Part shown: one piece after another, positions 1-8,337 of the stretch
Layout of the letters: each line of letters begins with the position of its first letter
How positions within the stretch are numbered: the stretch's first letter is position 1
Source: Paraburkholderia kirstenboschensis
Lineage (GTDB): Bacteria > Pseudomonadota > Gammaproteobacteria > Burkholderiales > Burkholderiaceae
Direction: 5' to 3'
Assembly: GCF_904848585.1 (NCBI RefSeq)
Contig: NZ_CAJHCR010000006.1
Coordinates: 278,333-342,332, forward strand
Length of the DNA stretch: 64,000 nt
Program-made: the position numbers and the translations under genes
Notes under the pieces: model-generated
Databases searched by the model: none
Seen by the model: the letters and a program-made list of their open reading frames with translations, nothing else
What the model was told of the DNA's origin: nothing

Positions 1-306
1 GGCCTGCCCGCGTTGATCTCCGATAAGGTCAACGTGTGGCGCGAAATCGAAGAAGGCGGCGCGGGGCTGGTTGGGTCCGACACCGTCGAGGGCACCGAAA
101 AGAGCCTCGTTCGCTGGCTGGAACTCGACGACGCCGCTCGTGAAGCGATGCGTGCGCAAGCCGCGCGCACATTCAACGCCCGCTTCAGGATCGAAACGAT
201 GGTGAGCGCGTTAACCACCCTGCTTGAAACGAGAGGCGGTCACCACGACCAGGCAGAGAAGAACACACTCCCCGCTTTTCGCAAAGCCACTCAGCAGGCT
301 CGCTGA
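1..306 (+). CDS. Glycosyltransferase family 4, C-terminal end (partial, cut by window edge)
   Basis: The reading frame is open from the first base and ends at 306. The translation begins GLPALISDKVNVWREI, which matches the donor-binding end of GT4 (group 1) glycosyltransferases, where a conserved Gly-x-Pro precedes 'ISD.VN.W.EI'. About 100 C-terminal residues are visible; the start lies outside the window. It sits beside an exopolysaccharide cluster but on the opposite strand to most of it, so it is probably another EPS glycosyltransferase. Donor and acceptor sugars cannot be told from this fragment. Confidence 0.75.
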   Translation, partial: GLPALISDKVNVWREIEEGGAGLVGSDTVEGTEKSLVRWLELDDAAREAMRAQAARTFNARFRIETMVSALTTLLETRGGHHDQAEKNTLPAFRKATQQAR

Positions 307-320
307 CTTCCATAAAGAAT

Positions 321-344
321 GACGGCGCTCATATGAGCGCCGTC
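321..344. terminator. Bidirectional terminator-like perfect palindrome
   Basis: GACGGCGCTCAT is followed directly by its exact reverse complement (12 bp per arm, no spacer in the DNA). It lies between the convergent glycosyltransferase ending at 306 and the GMC oxidoreductase ending at 404. The minus-strand side continues into ATTCTTTA, which is moderately T-rich. Position between convergent genes plus the strong hairpin makes a shared terminator the simplest reading. Confidence 0.65.
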
Positions 345-403
345 CTTGTGCCGGGCGACGCCGCGTTCACTGCGACGTCGCCTTCGTTTATTTCACTACC
401 GGT

Positions 404-2257
404 TCACTGCTCCTTCATCAACGGCGTCAACGTCGAGGCCGCGATCGGCAGCGTCTCTACCGGCGACTGCGCCGGCGTAACACCGCTATTCGCCGCTTCC
501 GCGCGCGTGTTGCCGACGATGTTCGGAACGTCGAGTTGCCGCGCCAGATGTCCGGCGAGCCGCAACGACAATGCGGCGATTGTGATGGTCGGGAAATTCG
601 CGCCGACAGTCGGGAACACCGAACTGCCGCCGATATAAAGGTTGCTGATGCCGTGTACCTTGCAATCGCGGTCGACCACGCCCTCGCGCGGCGAGTCATG
701 CATGCGCGTCGTGCCCATGTGATGCCACGTCCCTTCCAGTTTCTGCGGCCACGGCCTGCCTTCGAGCGGCGCGTCCAGTTGGACTTCGGCGACGCGCGCC
801 AGCCGCAGCTCCTTCGCGAGAGCCTCGAACGTTTTGTCGAATGTGCGCTTCACCTGGTCGCCAAGGCGCCAGTCGACCTTCACGCGCGGCATGCCGAAAC
901 GATCGTGCTTGTCGACGGACAATGTGACGCGGCTGTCCGGATCGGGCACCGCTTCGACGATTGCCTGCAACGTGACGTCGGTGATCAGCGCAGGCCACTG
1001 CAACAGCCGCGTCAAGCCATATCCCACCGTATCCAGAGGGTGCGCCGCCATCGTCGCAATGTCCGCCTTCAGGCTGCGCCCCGGCTGGTCCTTGTGCATC
1101 AGCGCTTCCTTGCAGCGGATCAGCGCCTCGGAGCCCGCGCTGCCTTCGCCGTACCACCGCGAATAGAGCCACACGCGAGAATTGAGCAGCTTTTCGCGCT
1201 CCATCATCTCCTGTCGCGGCGCGAACTGAGATGAGATCTTCGTACCGTGCGCCGAGACGGCTGCATTCTGGTAGTGGTACTTGATGTCATACAGCTTGTT
1301 GCGCGCAACGCCCGGCAGGAAACGCACTTTCCCCGACATCATGCGCGGGTGGTCCATGAAGTAGCGGCCCACCAGATCGTTAGCGTTGCCAAGTCCTGCT
1401 GCCTGAACATTGTTCGAAGCAAGCAGTAACCGCGCGTTCTCGATTCCGCCCGTGGCAAGCACGAAAATGCGCGCCTTCACGGACATTCTGCGGCCGCTGA
1501 TCGTGCCGACCTGCACTCGCGTAATCGTCGTGCCTTGCGCATCTGCGTCGATATTGAGGACGTTCGCGTGCAGAAACACGCGCACGCGCGTAGAGTTCGA
1601 CAGTTCCTCGCGGTACACCTTGCCGAAGCGCACCGGCGGACTGAATTGAGCAACGGTGTCGCGCATATCGCCGGTGCCCAGCGGAATGCGGCGCACGTCT
1701 GAGCGGCCGATCTCGCGCTCCCAGTAGGCGGGGTCGAAGGTTTGAGGTCCGAGCTTCAGCAGATCGTGCGTGCGCGCATAGTACGGCGCGAGTTCGTCGA
1801 GACCAAACGGCCAGCCGCTATGTGCAATCCAGTCACGCTTCTCGAAGTCCCACGGATCGAGCGGGCGGCACCAGCCGCCCCAGCAATTGCTGCTGCCGCC
1901 GAAATAGCGGCTGCGCGAGCCGTCCGCAAAACGGTACGGCAGGCCGGCATTCTCGCCGCGATAGAGGTCGCGTGTTTCCTCGTCGGGCGCGAAGCCGCCG
2001 CTTTCAAGCATGCAGGTATCCACGCCGATGCGCGACATTTCACGTGCGAGCGTAATGCCCGCGACCCCTCCCCCGATAATGCAAACCGTCGTTTCAATGA
2101 CCGTGTTTTGCTCGACATTGCGAGTATCGATGAACATCCGCAGCTCCCGTATTCTTTCATAATGTTGTGGGGCGTCGCTGGCTCGCAGGCGAGTGGCCTC
2201 GCGAGCAACGCGCCCATATGCCTTGACCGGATGCGCCTTTTTTCCGGTTGCCACCAC
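404..2257 (-). CDS. GMC-family FAD-dependent oxidoreductase of the EPS cluster
   Basis: A 617-residue flavoenzyme of the glucose-methanol-choline family. An N-terminal FAD-binding motif (CIIGGGVAGITLAREM, about residues 59-74) is followed by the GMC signature GGSSNCWGGW. The C-terminal substrate/FAD lobe shows HHMGTTRM and GGSSVFPTVGANFPT, including the usual active-site His region. GMC enzymes oxidise alcohols, often sugar hydroxyls, but the substrate here is unknown. The GTG start at 2257 is preceded by GAGGAG at 6-bp spacing; an ATG at 2137 with GGGAG is an alternative that removes 40 residues. No signal peptide is seen, so it should act in the cytoplasm, perhaps on a lipid-linked or nucleotide-linked sugar. 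It ends the minus-strand EPS gene run. Confidence 0.85.
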   Translation of the reverse strand: MVATGKKAHPVKAYGRVAREATRLRASDAPQHYERIRELRMFIDTRNVEQNTVIETTVCIIGGGVAGITLAREMSRIGVDTCMLESGGFAPDEETRDLYRGENAGLPYRFADGSRSRYFGGSSNCWGGWCRPLDPWDFEKRDWIAHSGWPFGLDELAPYYARTHDLLKLGPQTFDPAYWEREIGRSDVRRIPLGTGDMRDTVAQFSPPVRFGKVYREELSNSTRVRVFLHANVLNIDADAQGTTITRVQVGTISGRRMSVKARIFVLATGGIENARLLLASNNVQAAGLGNANDLVGRYFMDHPRMMSGKVRFLPGVARNKLYDIKYHYQNAAVSAHGTKISSQFAPRQEMMEREKLLNSRVWLYSRWYGEGSAGSEALIRCKEALMHKDQPGRSLKADIATMAAHPLDTVGYGLTRLLQWPALITDVTLQAIVEAVPDPDSRVTLSVDKHDRFGMPRVKVDWRLGDQVKRTFDKTFEALAKELRLARVAEVQLDAPLEGRPWPQKLEGTWHHMGTTRMHDSPREGVVDRDCKVHGISNLYIGGSSVFPTVGANFPTITIAALSLRLAGHLARQLDVPNIVGNTRAEAANSGVTPAQSPVETLPIAASTLTPLMKEQ

Positions 2258-2307
2258 GTCGGTCTCCTCAGCGTATAAACGCTGCGGCTTTACTTCTGTG
2301 CTTCAGG

Positions 2308-2922
2308 TCACGGAACAAACCGCTTCCGTAAAAAACGACACGGATTTCCGCCATACACGCCCTCAGCTTCGAGCGAACGATGCACGACAGACAACGGCGT
2401 GACGACTGCCGAGCGGCCAATCGTCACGCCCATCTGCACGACGCATTTCGACGTGATCCACACGCCGTCTTCGATCACGATAGGCGCCACACGCAGGTCC
2501 ATCGTCGTGCTCATGTCATGCGAGCCGGCCGTGAGGAAGGTCCCCTGAGAGATGCACACGTTCGAGCCAATGTGAATCGGCGCCTGGTTGTAGATCCATA
2601 CGTCGACGCCGAACCAGCACTTGTCGCCGACCTCGAGATTCCATGGCGCCTTCACGCGCAGTGGATGCACGAAACGACACCCCGTGCCGATCTTCGCGCC
2701 GAAGAGGCGCAGCAAAGCGACTCGCACGAATGAGAACGGCAGCAGCTTGTTGTTGATCACGCAGGCTTCCACGAAGAACCATATAAGCTCTATCAGCGCA
2801 CTGCGCCGCGCGCTGTAATTCCCCTTGCCGGCCAGACTCAGGTCGATGACGCGACGCTCGGCGGCGGCGCCCTCTGCTTGCGGCGAGCATGCGAGCCGCG
2901 GATCGTCTGCAATGTTGCCCAT
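2308..2922 (-). CDS. WcaF-like O-acetyltransferase (hexapeptide-repeat, LbH fold)
   Basis: A 204-residue protein of the colanic acid biosynthesis acetyltransferase type. A hydrophobic stretch near residues 35-60 precedes left-handed beta-helix hexapeptide repeats (IGTGCRF, VGDKCWFG, IGSNVCIS, IEDGVWIT, IGRSAVV). The conserved acceptor/CoA-site His lies in TAGSHDMS. Such enzymes move acetyl from acetyl-CoA onto a sugar of the EPS repeat unit at the cytoplasmic membrane face. The ATG at 2922 was chosen because GGAGG stands 6 bp upstream; a longer form to 2955 lacks such support. It lies 50 bp before the GMC oxidoreductase on the same strand, so co-transcription is likely. Confidence 0.85.
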   Translation of the reverse strand: MGNIADDPRLACSPQAEGAAAERRVIDLSLAGKGNYSARRSALIELIWFFVEACVINNKLLPFSFVRVALLRLFGAKIGTGCRFVHPLRVKAPWNLEVGDKCWFGVDVWIYNQAPIHIGSNVCISQGTFLTAGSHDMSTTMDLRVAPIVIEDGVWITSKCVVQMGVTIGRSAVVTPLSVVHRSLEAEGVYGGNPCRFLRKRFVP

Positions 2923-3106
2923 CACCTTCCTCCATACCCTGCTTTCCCGTGCCAATACACAGGGATGCTAATCATCTTTGTGCGGGTGGCTTTGACCGCC
3001 ATGTCGCTTTGAAACGTGTCCGTCCAGGCAAGCGTTTTGGCGGCTACGCGCATGGATTTTGGCGCACGATATCTTCATCACGACTGTATCAACCCCGGGG
3101 ACCACA

Positions 3107-3601
3107 ATGACCACTTCGCTTCAGCGCACCGCCACCTGCATGCTTGTCCTTGCCACCGCGTGCGCAGGACCGGCGCTCGCCCAGAACGCCGCGCCTGCCC
3201 GAGCACCGGCAATGACCGCCACCGCGCCGACCGGCTATGGCGCGCCCCAGCAGGCTCCCGTCGATCGCCGCGCCGTGCAGCGCAAGCGGGAGCAGAAGCT
3301 GCTCGGCGCACCCGACGGATACGGCGCCGCCAATGCACAAGACGGCAATATCGACGACGCACGCCGCGCGGCGTTGATGGACGAGCAACGCATGACCGTC
3401 ATCGGTGCCGAGCAAGCCGGCCAGCAGGGCGCTGCGGGCAAGCGCAAGGCGCCTGCCGCTGCCAACGGCCAGTTGCGCGTGGCCGACGCGGCTCCGCGCC
3501 AGCGCGCAGCGGACACGCTGCTGCCCCAAGGCGCGGCGAAGGCCGCTTACACCGATCCGTACACAACCGGTAAGCGCTCCGTCTACCGGTCGCCGTGGTG
3601 A
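3107..3601 (+). CDS. Small secreted protein of unknown function inside the EPS cluster
   Basis: A 164-residue protein starting MTTSLQRTATCMLVLATACA, with a signal peptide and a likely cleavage after ALA (ALA|QNAAPA). The mature part is rich in Ala, Gln, Gly and Arg, has no membrane segment, and ends in the basic/aromatic motif GKRSVYRSPW. A GGGG stretch lies 6 bp before the ATG; an in-frame ATG at 3059 would block the signal peptide. It runs opposite to its neighbours, divergent from the acetyltransferase and convergent with wcaI. I recognise no domain. Its place suggests a periplasmic or extracellular accessory of EPS production. Confidence 0.7.
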   Translation: MTTSLQRTATCMLVLATACAGPALAQNAAPARAPAMTATAPTGYGAPQQAPVDRRAVQRKREQKLLGAPDGYGAANAQDGNIDDARRAALMDEQRMTVIGAEQAGQQGAAGKRKAPAAANGQLRVADAAPRQRAADTLLPQGAAKAAYTDPYTTGKRSVYRSPW

Positions 3602-3632
3602 TCGCGCGTTCATGAGAGGGCCGCATGCCGGT

Positions 3633-4964
3633 TCAATCCGGCGCGGCTTCCTCCGTGGTCGCAGGCTTTACGTGCGGCACCGCTACCGCTGAAGGCCTTG
3701 GATCGAAATACGTCTTGCTGGCTTCCGCACGCCTTCTTCCTGCCGCGCGGCACAGCATTCCAACGCGTTCTTCAAACGTACTGATCGTCGAATCGGGCGA
3801 CAGCGTGCTTTCCGCATAGTCACGCGCCGCACGGCCGAGCGCTGCGCGCCGCTCCGAGTCGTTTGCAAGTGCAGTGATAGCGCCCACCAGCGCCTTCACG
3901 TTATCCGGCGGCACGACCACGCCGCGCGAATGCACCGCCTCGTGAAGCGCCGTGCCACGCCGTGCCATCGCAATCGTCGCGCGACCGCTGGCAAGCATGC
4001 CTGTCAGCTTCGACGGCATCATCAGATCGGCGGCATCGGCGCGTTGCGGCAGCACGTGAATGTCGGCGAGATTAAGCAGTTCGTTCAGGCGCTCCACCGG
4101 CTGCAGCGGAAGAAAGACGCAGTTCGGCAAGGCGGCGCACCGCTTGACGAGATTCTCTCTTGCCGCGCCGCTACCGCAGAACACGAACGTGATGTCCGGG
4201 CGAAACGCGAGCGACGCCGCGGCTTCCGCAAGCGTTTCGATGCCCTGCTTCGCGCCCATGTTGCCCGAGTACAAAACGACCTTTTGCTCATCGGATATGT
4301 TGAGCTGGCTTCGATACTCGCTCGGCCGCGGCAGCGGAAACACCGCCGAAACGTCGACCCAGTTGGGCAGGCACACCACCTTTGAAGGCTCGACGCCTTT
4401 TGTCGACGCACGCGCGCTCATTTGCCGCGTGATCGACGACACTGCATCGAAGCGCCGCAATAACTGACTCTCGATCCAGCGCGCGATCCGCGCGGCACGC
4501 GAGCCTTTAAGCAGGCCGAGTTCAAAAGCGGCGTCGACCTCATAGTCCTGAATGTGCAACCACGCACTCGCACGGGCGACTCGGGCGAGCGCGATCGTCG
4601 CGGGTGCGCACATCAAGGTCGGTGCGATCAACAGTACTGCATCGGGGCGCCAGAAGGCCTGCAACGCGAGCAACGGCAGAGAGGTTGCCGCGAAGCTGGC
4701 CAGGTGGATCATCCGCTTCACGCCGCTCGGGCGCGACGGCACCCATAGCGGCGCGCGCCATACAGAGACACCGTCGCGCTCTTCGCGACGATAGCGCCAG
4801 GATGTATACCCCGAGGAAACTCGCCAATCCGGGTAGTAAGGCGGAGCGCATACCACCCGGACGTCGTGCCCCCGGCTCGCAAGCAGCGCGGCCATTTCAG
4901 CCGTGTACTTGCCAGTCCCCGTGAGTTCGGGCGCGTAATTGAGGCCGTAGATCAGGATCTTCAT
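3633..4964 (-). CDS. wcaI: WcaI-type colanic-acid-like glycosyltransferase (GT4)
   Basis: A 443-residue GT-B enzyme. The N-terminus MKILIYGLNYAPELTGTGKY is the WcaI signature, with the Gly-rich acceptor loop. The Rossmann half ends around residue 200; the donor half includes VLYSGNMGAKQGIETL and the C-terminal PSKLTGMLASGR stretch that replaces the usual E-x7-E region in this subfamily. In colanic acid synthesis WcaI adds a sugar to the lipid-linked intermediate; the exact sugar here is inferred only. No strong Shine-Dalgarno is visible before the ATG at 4964. The next gene upstream (5028-6170) lies 63 bp away on the same strand. Confidence 0.88.
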   Translation of the reverse strand: MKILIYGLNYAPELTGTGKYTAEMAALLASRGHDVRVVCAPPYYPDWRVSSGYTSWRYRREERDGVSVWRAPLWVPSRPSGVKRMIHLASFAATSLPLLALQAFWRPDAVLLIAPTLMCAPATIALARVARASAWLHIQDYEVDAAFELGLLKGSRAARIARWIESQLLRRFDAVSSITRQMSARASTKGVEPSKVVCLPNWVDVSAVFPLPRPSEYRSQLNISDEQKVVLYSGNMGAKQGIETLAEAAASLAFRPDITFVFCGSGAARENLVKRCAALPNCVFLPLQPVERLNELLNLADIHVLPQRADAADLMMPSKLTGMLASGRATIAMARRGTALHEAVHSRGVVVPPDNVKALVGAITALANDSERRAALGRAARDYAESTLSPDSTISTFEERVGMLCRAAGRRRAEASKTYFDPRPSAVAVPHVKPATTEEAAPD

Positions 4965-5027
4965 TGTGCGTGTCTGAACGTGTTTAAGGCTTCTATGCCC
5001 GACCTCGCGGCGACGCCGCGACGCCCG

Positions 5028-6170
5028 TCAATCGCTCAGCATCAGCGCACAGCCCCGGGCAATATTGGCGGCTGCAGAAGGCGGATCGAAACGGCGAATG
5101 ACATCCATGCACCGGTGAGCGGTGCCGCTCGCATCGGCGAAGGCCTCCATAGCCTTCAGAAGCGTGCGCTGCAATCCGGCAACATCGCCCGCAGTGAACG
5201 AATAGCCGCTCACTCCGTCGATGACGAGTTCCGGCACGCAGCCGCAGCTTTCGCTGACTACTGCCGGACAACCGTGCGCGAGCGCCTCGTTCACCACGAG
5301 GCCCCACGGCTCGCTATAGCTCGGCAACACCATGCAGGTCGCGCGGTAGTACTCCCGCGTGAGCGGCTCGTCTTGCAAACTGCCCGCAAAAGTCACCGCA
5401 CCGCCCAGTTGCAGTTCGGCGACCTTCGCGTGCAATGCGTCGGCCATCGGCCCCGTGCCGACTATGCGCAACTGCGCTGCTGGAACGCGCTTTCTCAGGC
5501 CGGCGAACGCTTCGATCAGCGTGCCGATGCCCTTCTCTTCCGAGAGACGTCCCACGTACAGAAACACCGGCGGATTGCCGGCGCGCGCGGCGACACGCTC
5601 CACTAACGCGCGCTCCGGAGAAAACGAGCCCGGCAGCGCGGCCGCCTGGCACGGCACGAAAATCTTCTCCCGCTTCGCGCCGAGCGACAGCAAATACTCA
5701 CGGCTGCGCTCGCCGAACCCGAAATAGCCGTCGCACAGCGAAAAGAACACGCGCTTGGGAATCGACGTAAGCAGCTTCTTTGGACGGTCTCGCGCAGTCG
5801 AATCGCAAAACACCGCGCGCCGCTTGCCGGTCACGATGCACGCGGCGAGCATCGCCCAATATTCCGGGCGGTGATAACCGGGAAGCACGATCAGGTCGGA
5901 CTTGGCCTTGAGCACTTCCCATGTGAGCCGGCCGATCATCTTGAGCGTCGGCACGTCTTCGTAGCAGCCGTTGAACAGCTTCTGCATCGGATAACGATGG
6001 TACGAATAATCGACGTCGGAGAAACCGATGCGGTCGTGCTCGGTATCGGCGATCTGAACCATCGAATAGCGAATTGCTCCGGATGCCGAAATATTATGCA
6101 GCGCAGAAAAGACGACACCTTTGTGACGCGACCATACGACGTTGTGGAAGATGGTGACTGATGCGGACAT
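5028..6170 (-). CDS. Glycosyltransferase family 4 in EPS operon
   Basis: A 380-residue GT-B glycosyltransferase. The donor domain shows FLYVGRLSEEKGIGTLIEAF and the nucleotide-sugar motif SYSEPWGLVVNEALAHGCP, which fits E-x7-E. The N-terminal half is divergent (it begins MSASVTIFHNVVWSRHKG), so the acceptor is likely specialised. The ATG at 6170 was chosen over longer starts because GAGGAG stands upstream (10-bp spacing) and the extra residues would overlap fcl. It lies 25 bp after fcl, in the same operon. It probably transfers fucose, mannose or a derived sugar to the repeat unit, but this cannot be assigned from sequence. Confidence 0.85.
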   Translation of the reverse strand: MSASVTIFHNVVWSRHKGVVFSALHNISASGAIRYSMVQIADTEHDRIGFSDVDYSYHRYPMQKLFNGCYEDVPTLKMIGRLTWEVLKAKSDLIVLPGYHRPEYWAMLAACIVTGKRRAVFCDSTARDRPKKLLTSIPKRVFFSLCDGYFGFGERSREYLLSLGAKREKIFVPCQAAALPGSFSPERALVERVAARAGNPPVFLYVGRLSEEKGIGTLIEAFAGLRKRVPAAQLRIVGTGPMADALHAKVAELQLGGAVTFAGSLQDEPLTREYYRATCMVLPSYSEPWGLVVNEALAHGCPAVVSESCGCVPELVIDGVSGYSFTAGDVAGLQRTLLKAMEAFADASGTAHRCMDVIRRFDPPSAAANIARGCALMLSD

Positions 6171-6195
6171 TTTTATGCAACTCCTCGACAAGGCG

Positions 6196-7152
6196 TCATT
6201 GCATGGCAGCCGTAGTCGCCGACGCGGAATAGGATTCGACGAAATCCCGATACGTCGACGCGATTCCCTGCTCGAGTCCGATCGTTGAGCGCCAGCCCAT
6301 CTTCGCAAGACGCGAGACGTCGAGCAGTTTGCGCGGCGTGCCATCCGGTTTCGACGCGTCGAACACCAGTTCGCCCTCGAAACCCACCACCTTGCAAATG
6401 CACTCCGCCAGTTCGCGAATCGACAGATCTTCGCCGACGCCCACGTTGAAAAGACCTTCCGTCACGTTGTTTTCAAGTACGAACAACGTGGCGGCAGCCA
6501 GGTCGTCGACATGCAGGAACTCGCGGCGCGGTGTGCCCGAGCCCCACACCGTCAACGTGTCCGCGCCATTCAGCTTCGCTTCGTGCGCTTTGCGTAAAAG
6601 CGCGGGCAACACATGGCTGCTGTTCAGGTCGTAGTTGTCGTTCGGGCCGTACAGATTGGTCGGCATCAACGACACGTATTGCGTGTTGTACTCGCAGTTG
6701 TACGCCTCGCACAACTTCACGCCGGCGATCTTCGCAATCGCGTACGCGTCGTTGGTCGGCTCGAGCGACGAGGTCAACAGATATTCCTCGCGGATCGGCT
6801 GCGGACACTGCTTCGGGTAGATGCACGACGATCCGAAGAAGACGAGCCGTTCCACTTGTGCGCGATACGCAGCGTGAATCACGTTGGTTTCGATCACCAG
6901 GTTTTCATAGATGAATTCGCCCGGCCGCGACGCGTTGGCAAGAATGCCGCCCACGCGCGCCGCCGCCAGCAGCACGACGTCGATCTTCTCCGCCTCGAAG
7001 AAACGGTTCACGGCCGCCTGATCCGTGAGATCGAGTTCGACGCGCGAGCGCGTTATTACGTTCGTATAGCCCGCGGCAGCGAGCCGTCTGACCAGCGCAG
7101 AGCCGACCATGCCGCGGTGCCCCGCGACGAAAATGCGTGAATGTTTGTCCAT
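6196..7152 (-). CDS. fcl: GDP-L-fucose synthase
   Basis: A 318-residue short-chain dehydrogenase/epimerase. The NADP motif GHRGMVGSALV is near the N-terminus. The GDP-fucose synthase catalytic set is visible: Ser in FFGSSCIYP and the Tyr-x3-Lys in NDAYAIAK. It converts GDP-4-keto-6-deoxy-D-mannose to GDP-L-fucose by epimerisation and NADPH reduction. The ATG at 7152 gives an N-terminus like other Fcl proteins; a GTG at 7161 overlaps the gmd stop. Tight coupling to gmd, which makes its substrate, indicates an operon and predicts an EPS containing L-fucose. Confidence 0.95.
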   Translation of the reverse strand: MDKHSRIFVAGHRGMVGSALVRRLAAAGYTNVITRSRVELDLTDQAAVNRFFEAEKIDVVLLAAARVGGILANASRPGEFIYENLVIETNVIHAAYRAQVERLVFFGSSCIYPKQCPQPIREEYLLTSSLEPTNDAYAIAKIAGVKLCEAYNCEYNTQYVSLMPTNLYGPNDNYDLNSSHVLPALLRKAHEAKLNGADTLTVWGSGTPRREFLHVDDLAAATLFVLENNVTEGLFNVGVGEDLSIRELAECICKVVGFEGELVFDASKPDGTPRKLLDVSRLAKMGWRSTIGLEQGIASTYRDFVESYSASATTAAMQ

Positions 7153-7157
7153 CGCAG

Positions 7158-8276
7158 TCACTCGTGATGTTCGAGCGCCGTGAAACCGGCGAGCGTGACG
7201 AGCGCGTCACGACGTGCAATCTGAAAGTCGGAGCGAACCATCTCCTTGACGAGCGAGGCGAACGGCGTAGTCGGCTGCCAACCGAGCTGCGCATGCGCCT
7301 TCGAAGGATCGCCGAGCAGTGTCTCCACTTCCGCTGGACGGAAGTAGCGCGGATCGACCCGCACGATCACGTCGCCCGGCGACATTCTCGTTTCGCGCCC
7401 TTCCACCTTTTCGACGATGCCGATTTCGTCGACACCGCTGCCTTCGAAACGCACGGTGACGCCCAGTTCGGCCGCAGCGTGCTGAACGAACTGACGCACG
7501 CTGTACTGCACACCGGTGGCGATGACGTAATCCTCAGGCTGTTCCTGTTGCAGCATGCGCCATTGCATCTCGACGTAGTCGCGCGCATGGCCCCAATCGC
7601 GCAACGCGGACAGATTGCCGAGATACAGCGTCTTTTGCATGCCGACCGCGATACGCGCAATGGCACGCGTGATCTTGCGCGTCACGAAAGTCTCGCCGCG
7701 TACGGGCGATTCGTGATTAAACAGGATCCCGTTACATGCATAAAGGCCATAGGCTTCGCGATAATTGACCGTGGTCCAGTACGCGAACATCTTCGCTACG
7801 GCATAAGGGCTGCGCGGATAGAACGGCGTGGTCTCGGATTGCGGCACTTGCTGCACGAGACCATACAGTTCCGAAGTCGACGCCTGATAAAAGCGCGTCT
7901 TGTTCTGAAGGCCCAGAATACGGATTGCCTCGAGAATGCGCAGTGTGCCGAGACCGTCCGCGTTAGCCGTGTATTCCGGCTCTTCGAACGATACTGCGAC
8001 GTGACTTTGCGCCGCCAGGTTGTATATCTCGTCTGGCTCCACGCGTTGAATCACGCGCAGAATGCTGGTGGAATCGGTCAAATCCGCATGATGCAGAAAG
8101 AGCCGCTGTTCCGGATCGTGTGGATCGCGATACAGGTGATCGATACGATCTGTGTTGAATAGAGACGACCGGCGTTTGATGCCGTGCACTTCGTAGTCCT
8201 TAGCGAGCAGTAGCTCGGCAAGATACGACCCGTCCTGCCCCGTGATCCCCGTGATCAGCGCGACCTTGCGTTTCAT
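7158..8276 (-). CDS. gmd: GDP-mannose 4,6-dehydratase
   Basis: A 372-residue extended SDR enzyme. It has the NADP-binding TGITGQDGSYLAELL at the N-terminus, the active-site STSELYG and YPRSPYAVAK (Tyr-x3-Lys), and the family motif FNHESPVRGETFVTRKI. It converts GDP-D-mannose to GDP-4-keto-6-deoxy-D-mannose. Length matches the family. GGGGAAG lies just before the ATG. It stands between wzc and fcl in the EPS operon and uses the GDP-mannose made by ManC. Confidence 0.97.
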   Translation of the reverse strand: MKRKVALITGITGQDGSYLAELLLAKDYEVHGIKRRSSLFNTDRIDHLYRDPHDPEQRLFLHHADLTDSTSILRVIQRVEPDEIYNLAAQSHVAVSFEEPEYTANADGLGTLRILEAIRILGLQNKTRFYQASTSELYGLVQQVPQSETTPFYPRSPYAVAKMFAYWTTVNYREAYGLYACNGILFNHESPVRGETFVTRKITRAIARIAVGMQKTLYLGNLSALRDWGHARDYVEMQWRMLQQEQPEDYVIATGVQYSVRQFVQHAAAELGVTVRFEGSGVDEIGIVEKVEGRETRMSPGDVIVRVDPRYFRPAEVETLLGDPSKAHAQLGWQPTTPFASLVKEMVRSDFQIARRDALVTLAGFTALEHHE

Positions 8277-8337
8277 GAAGCTTCCCCTTTTTGAACTTTT
8301 TAGTACTTGTGGCGAGAAAACTCAGCCCCGATTTTTT

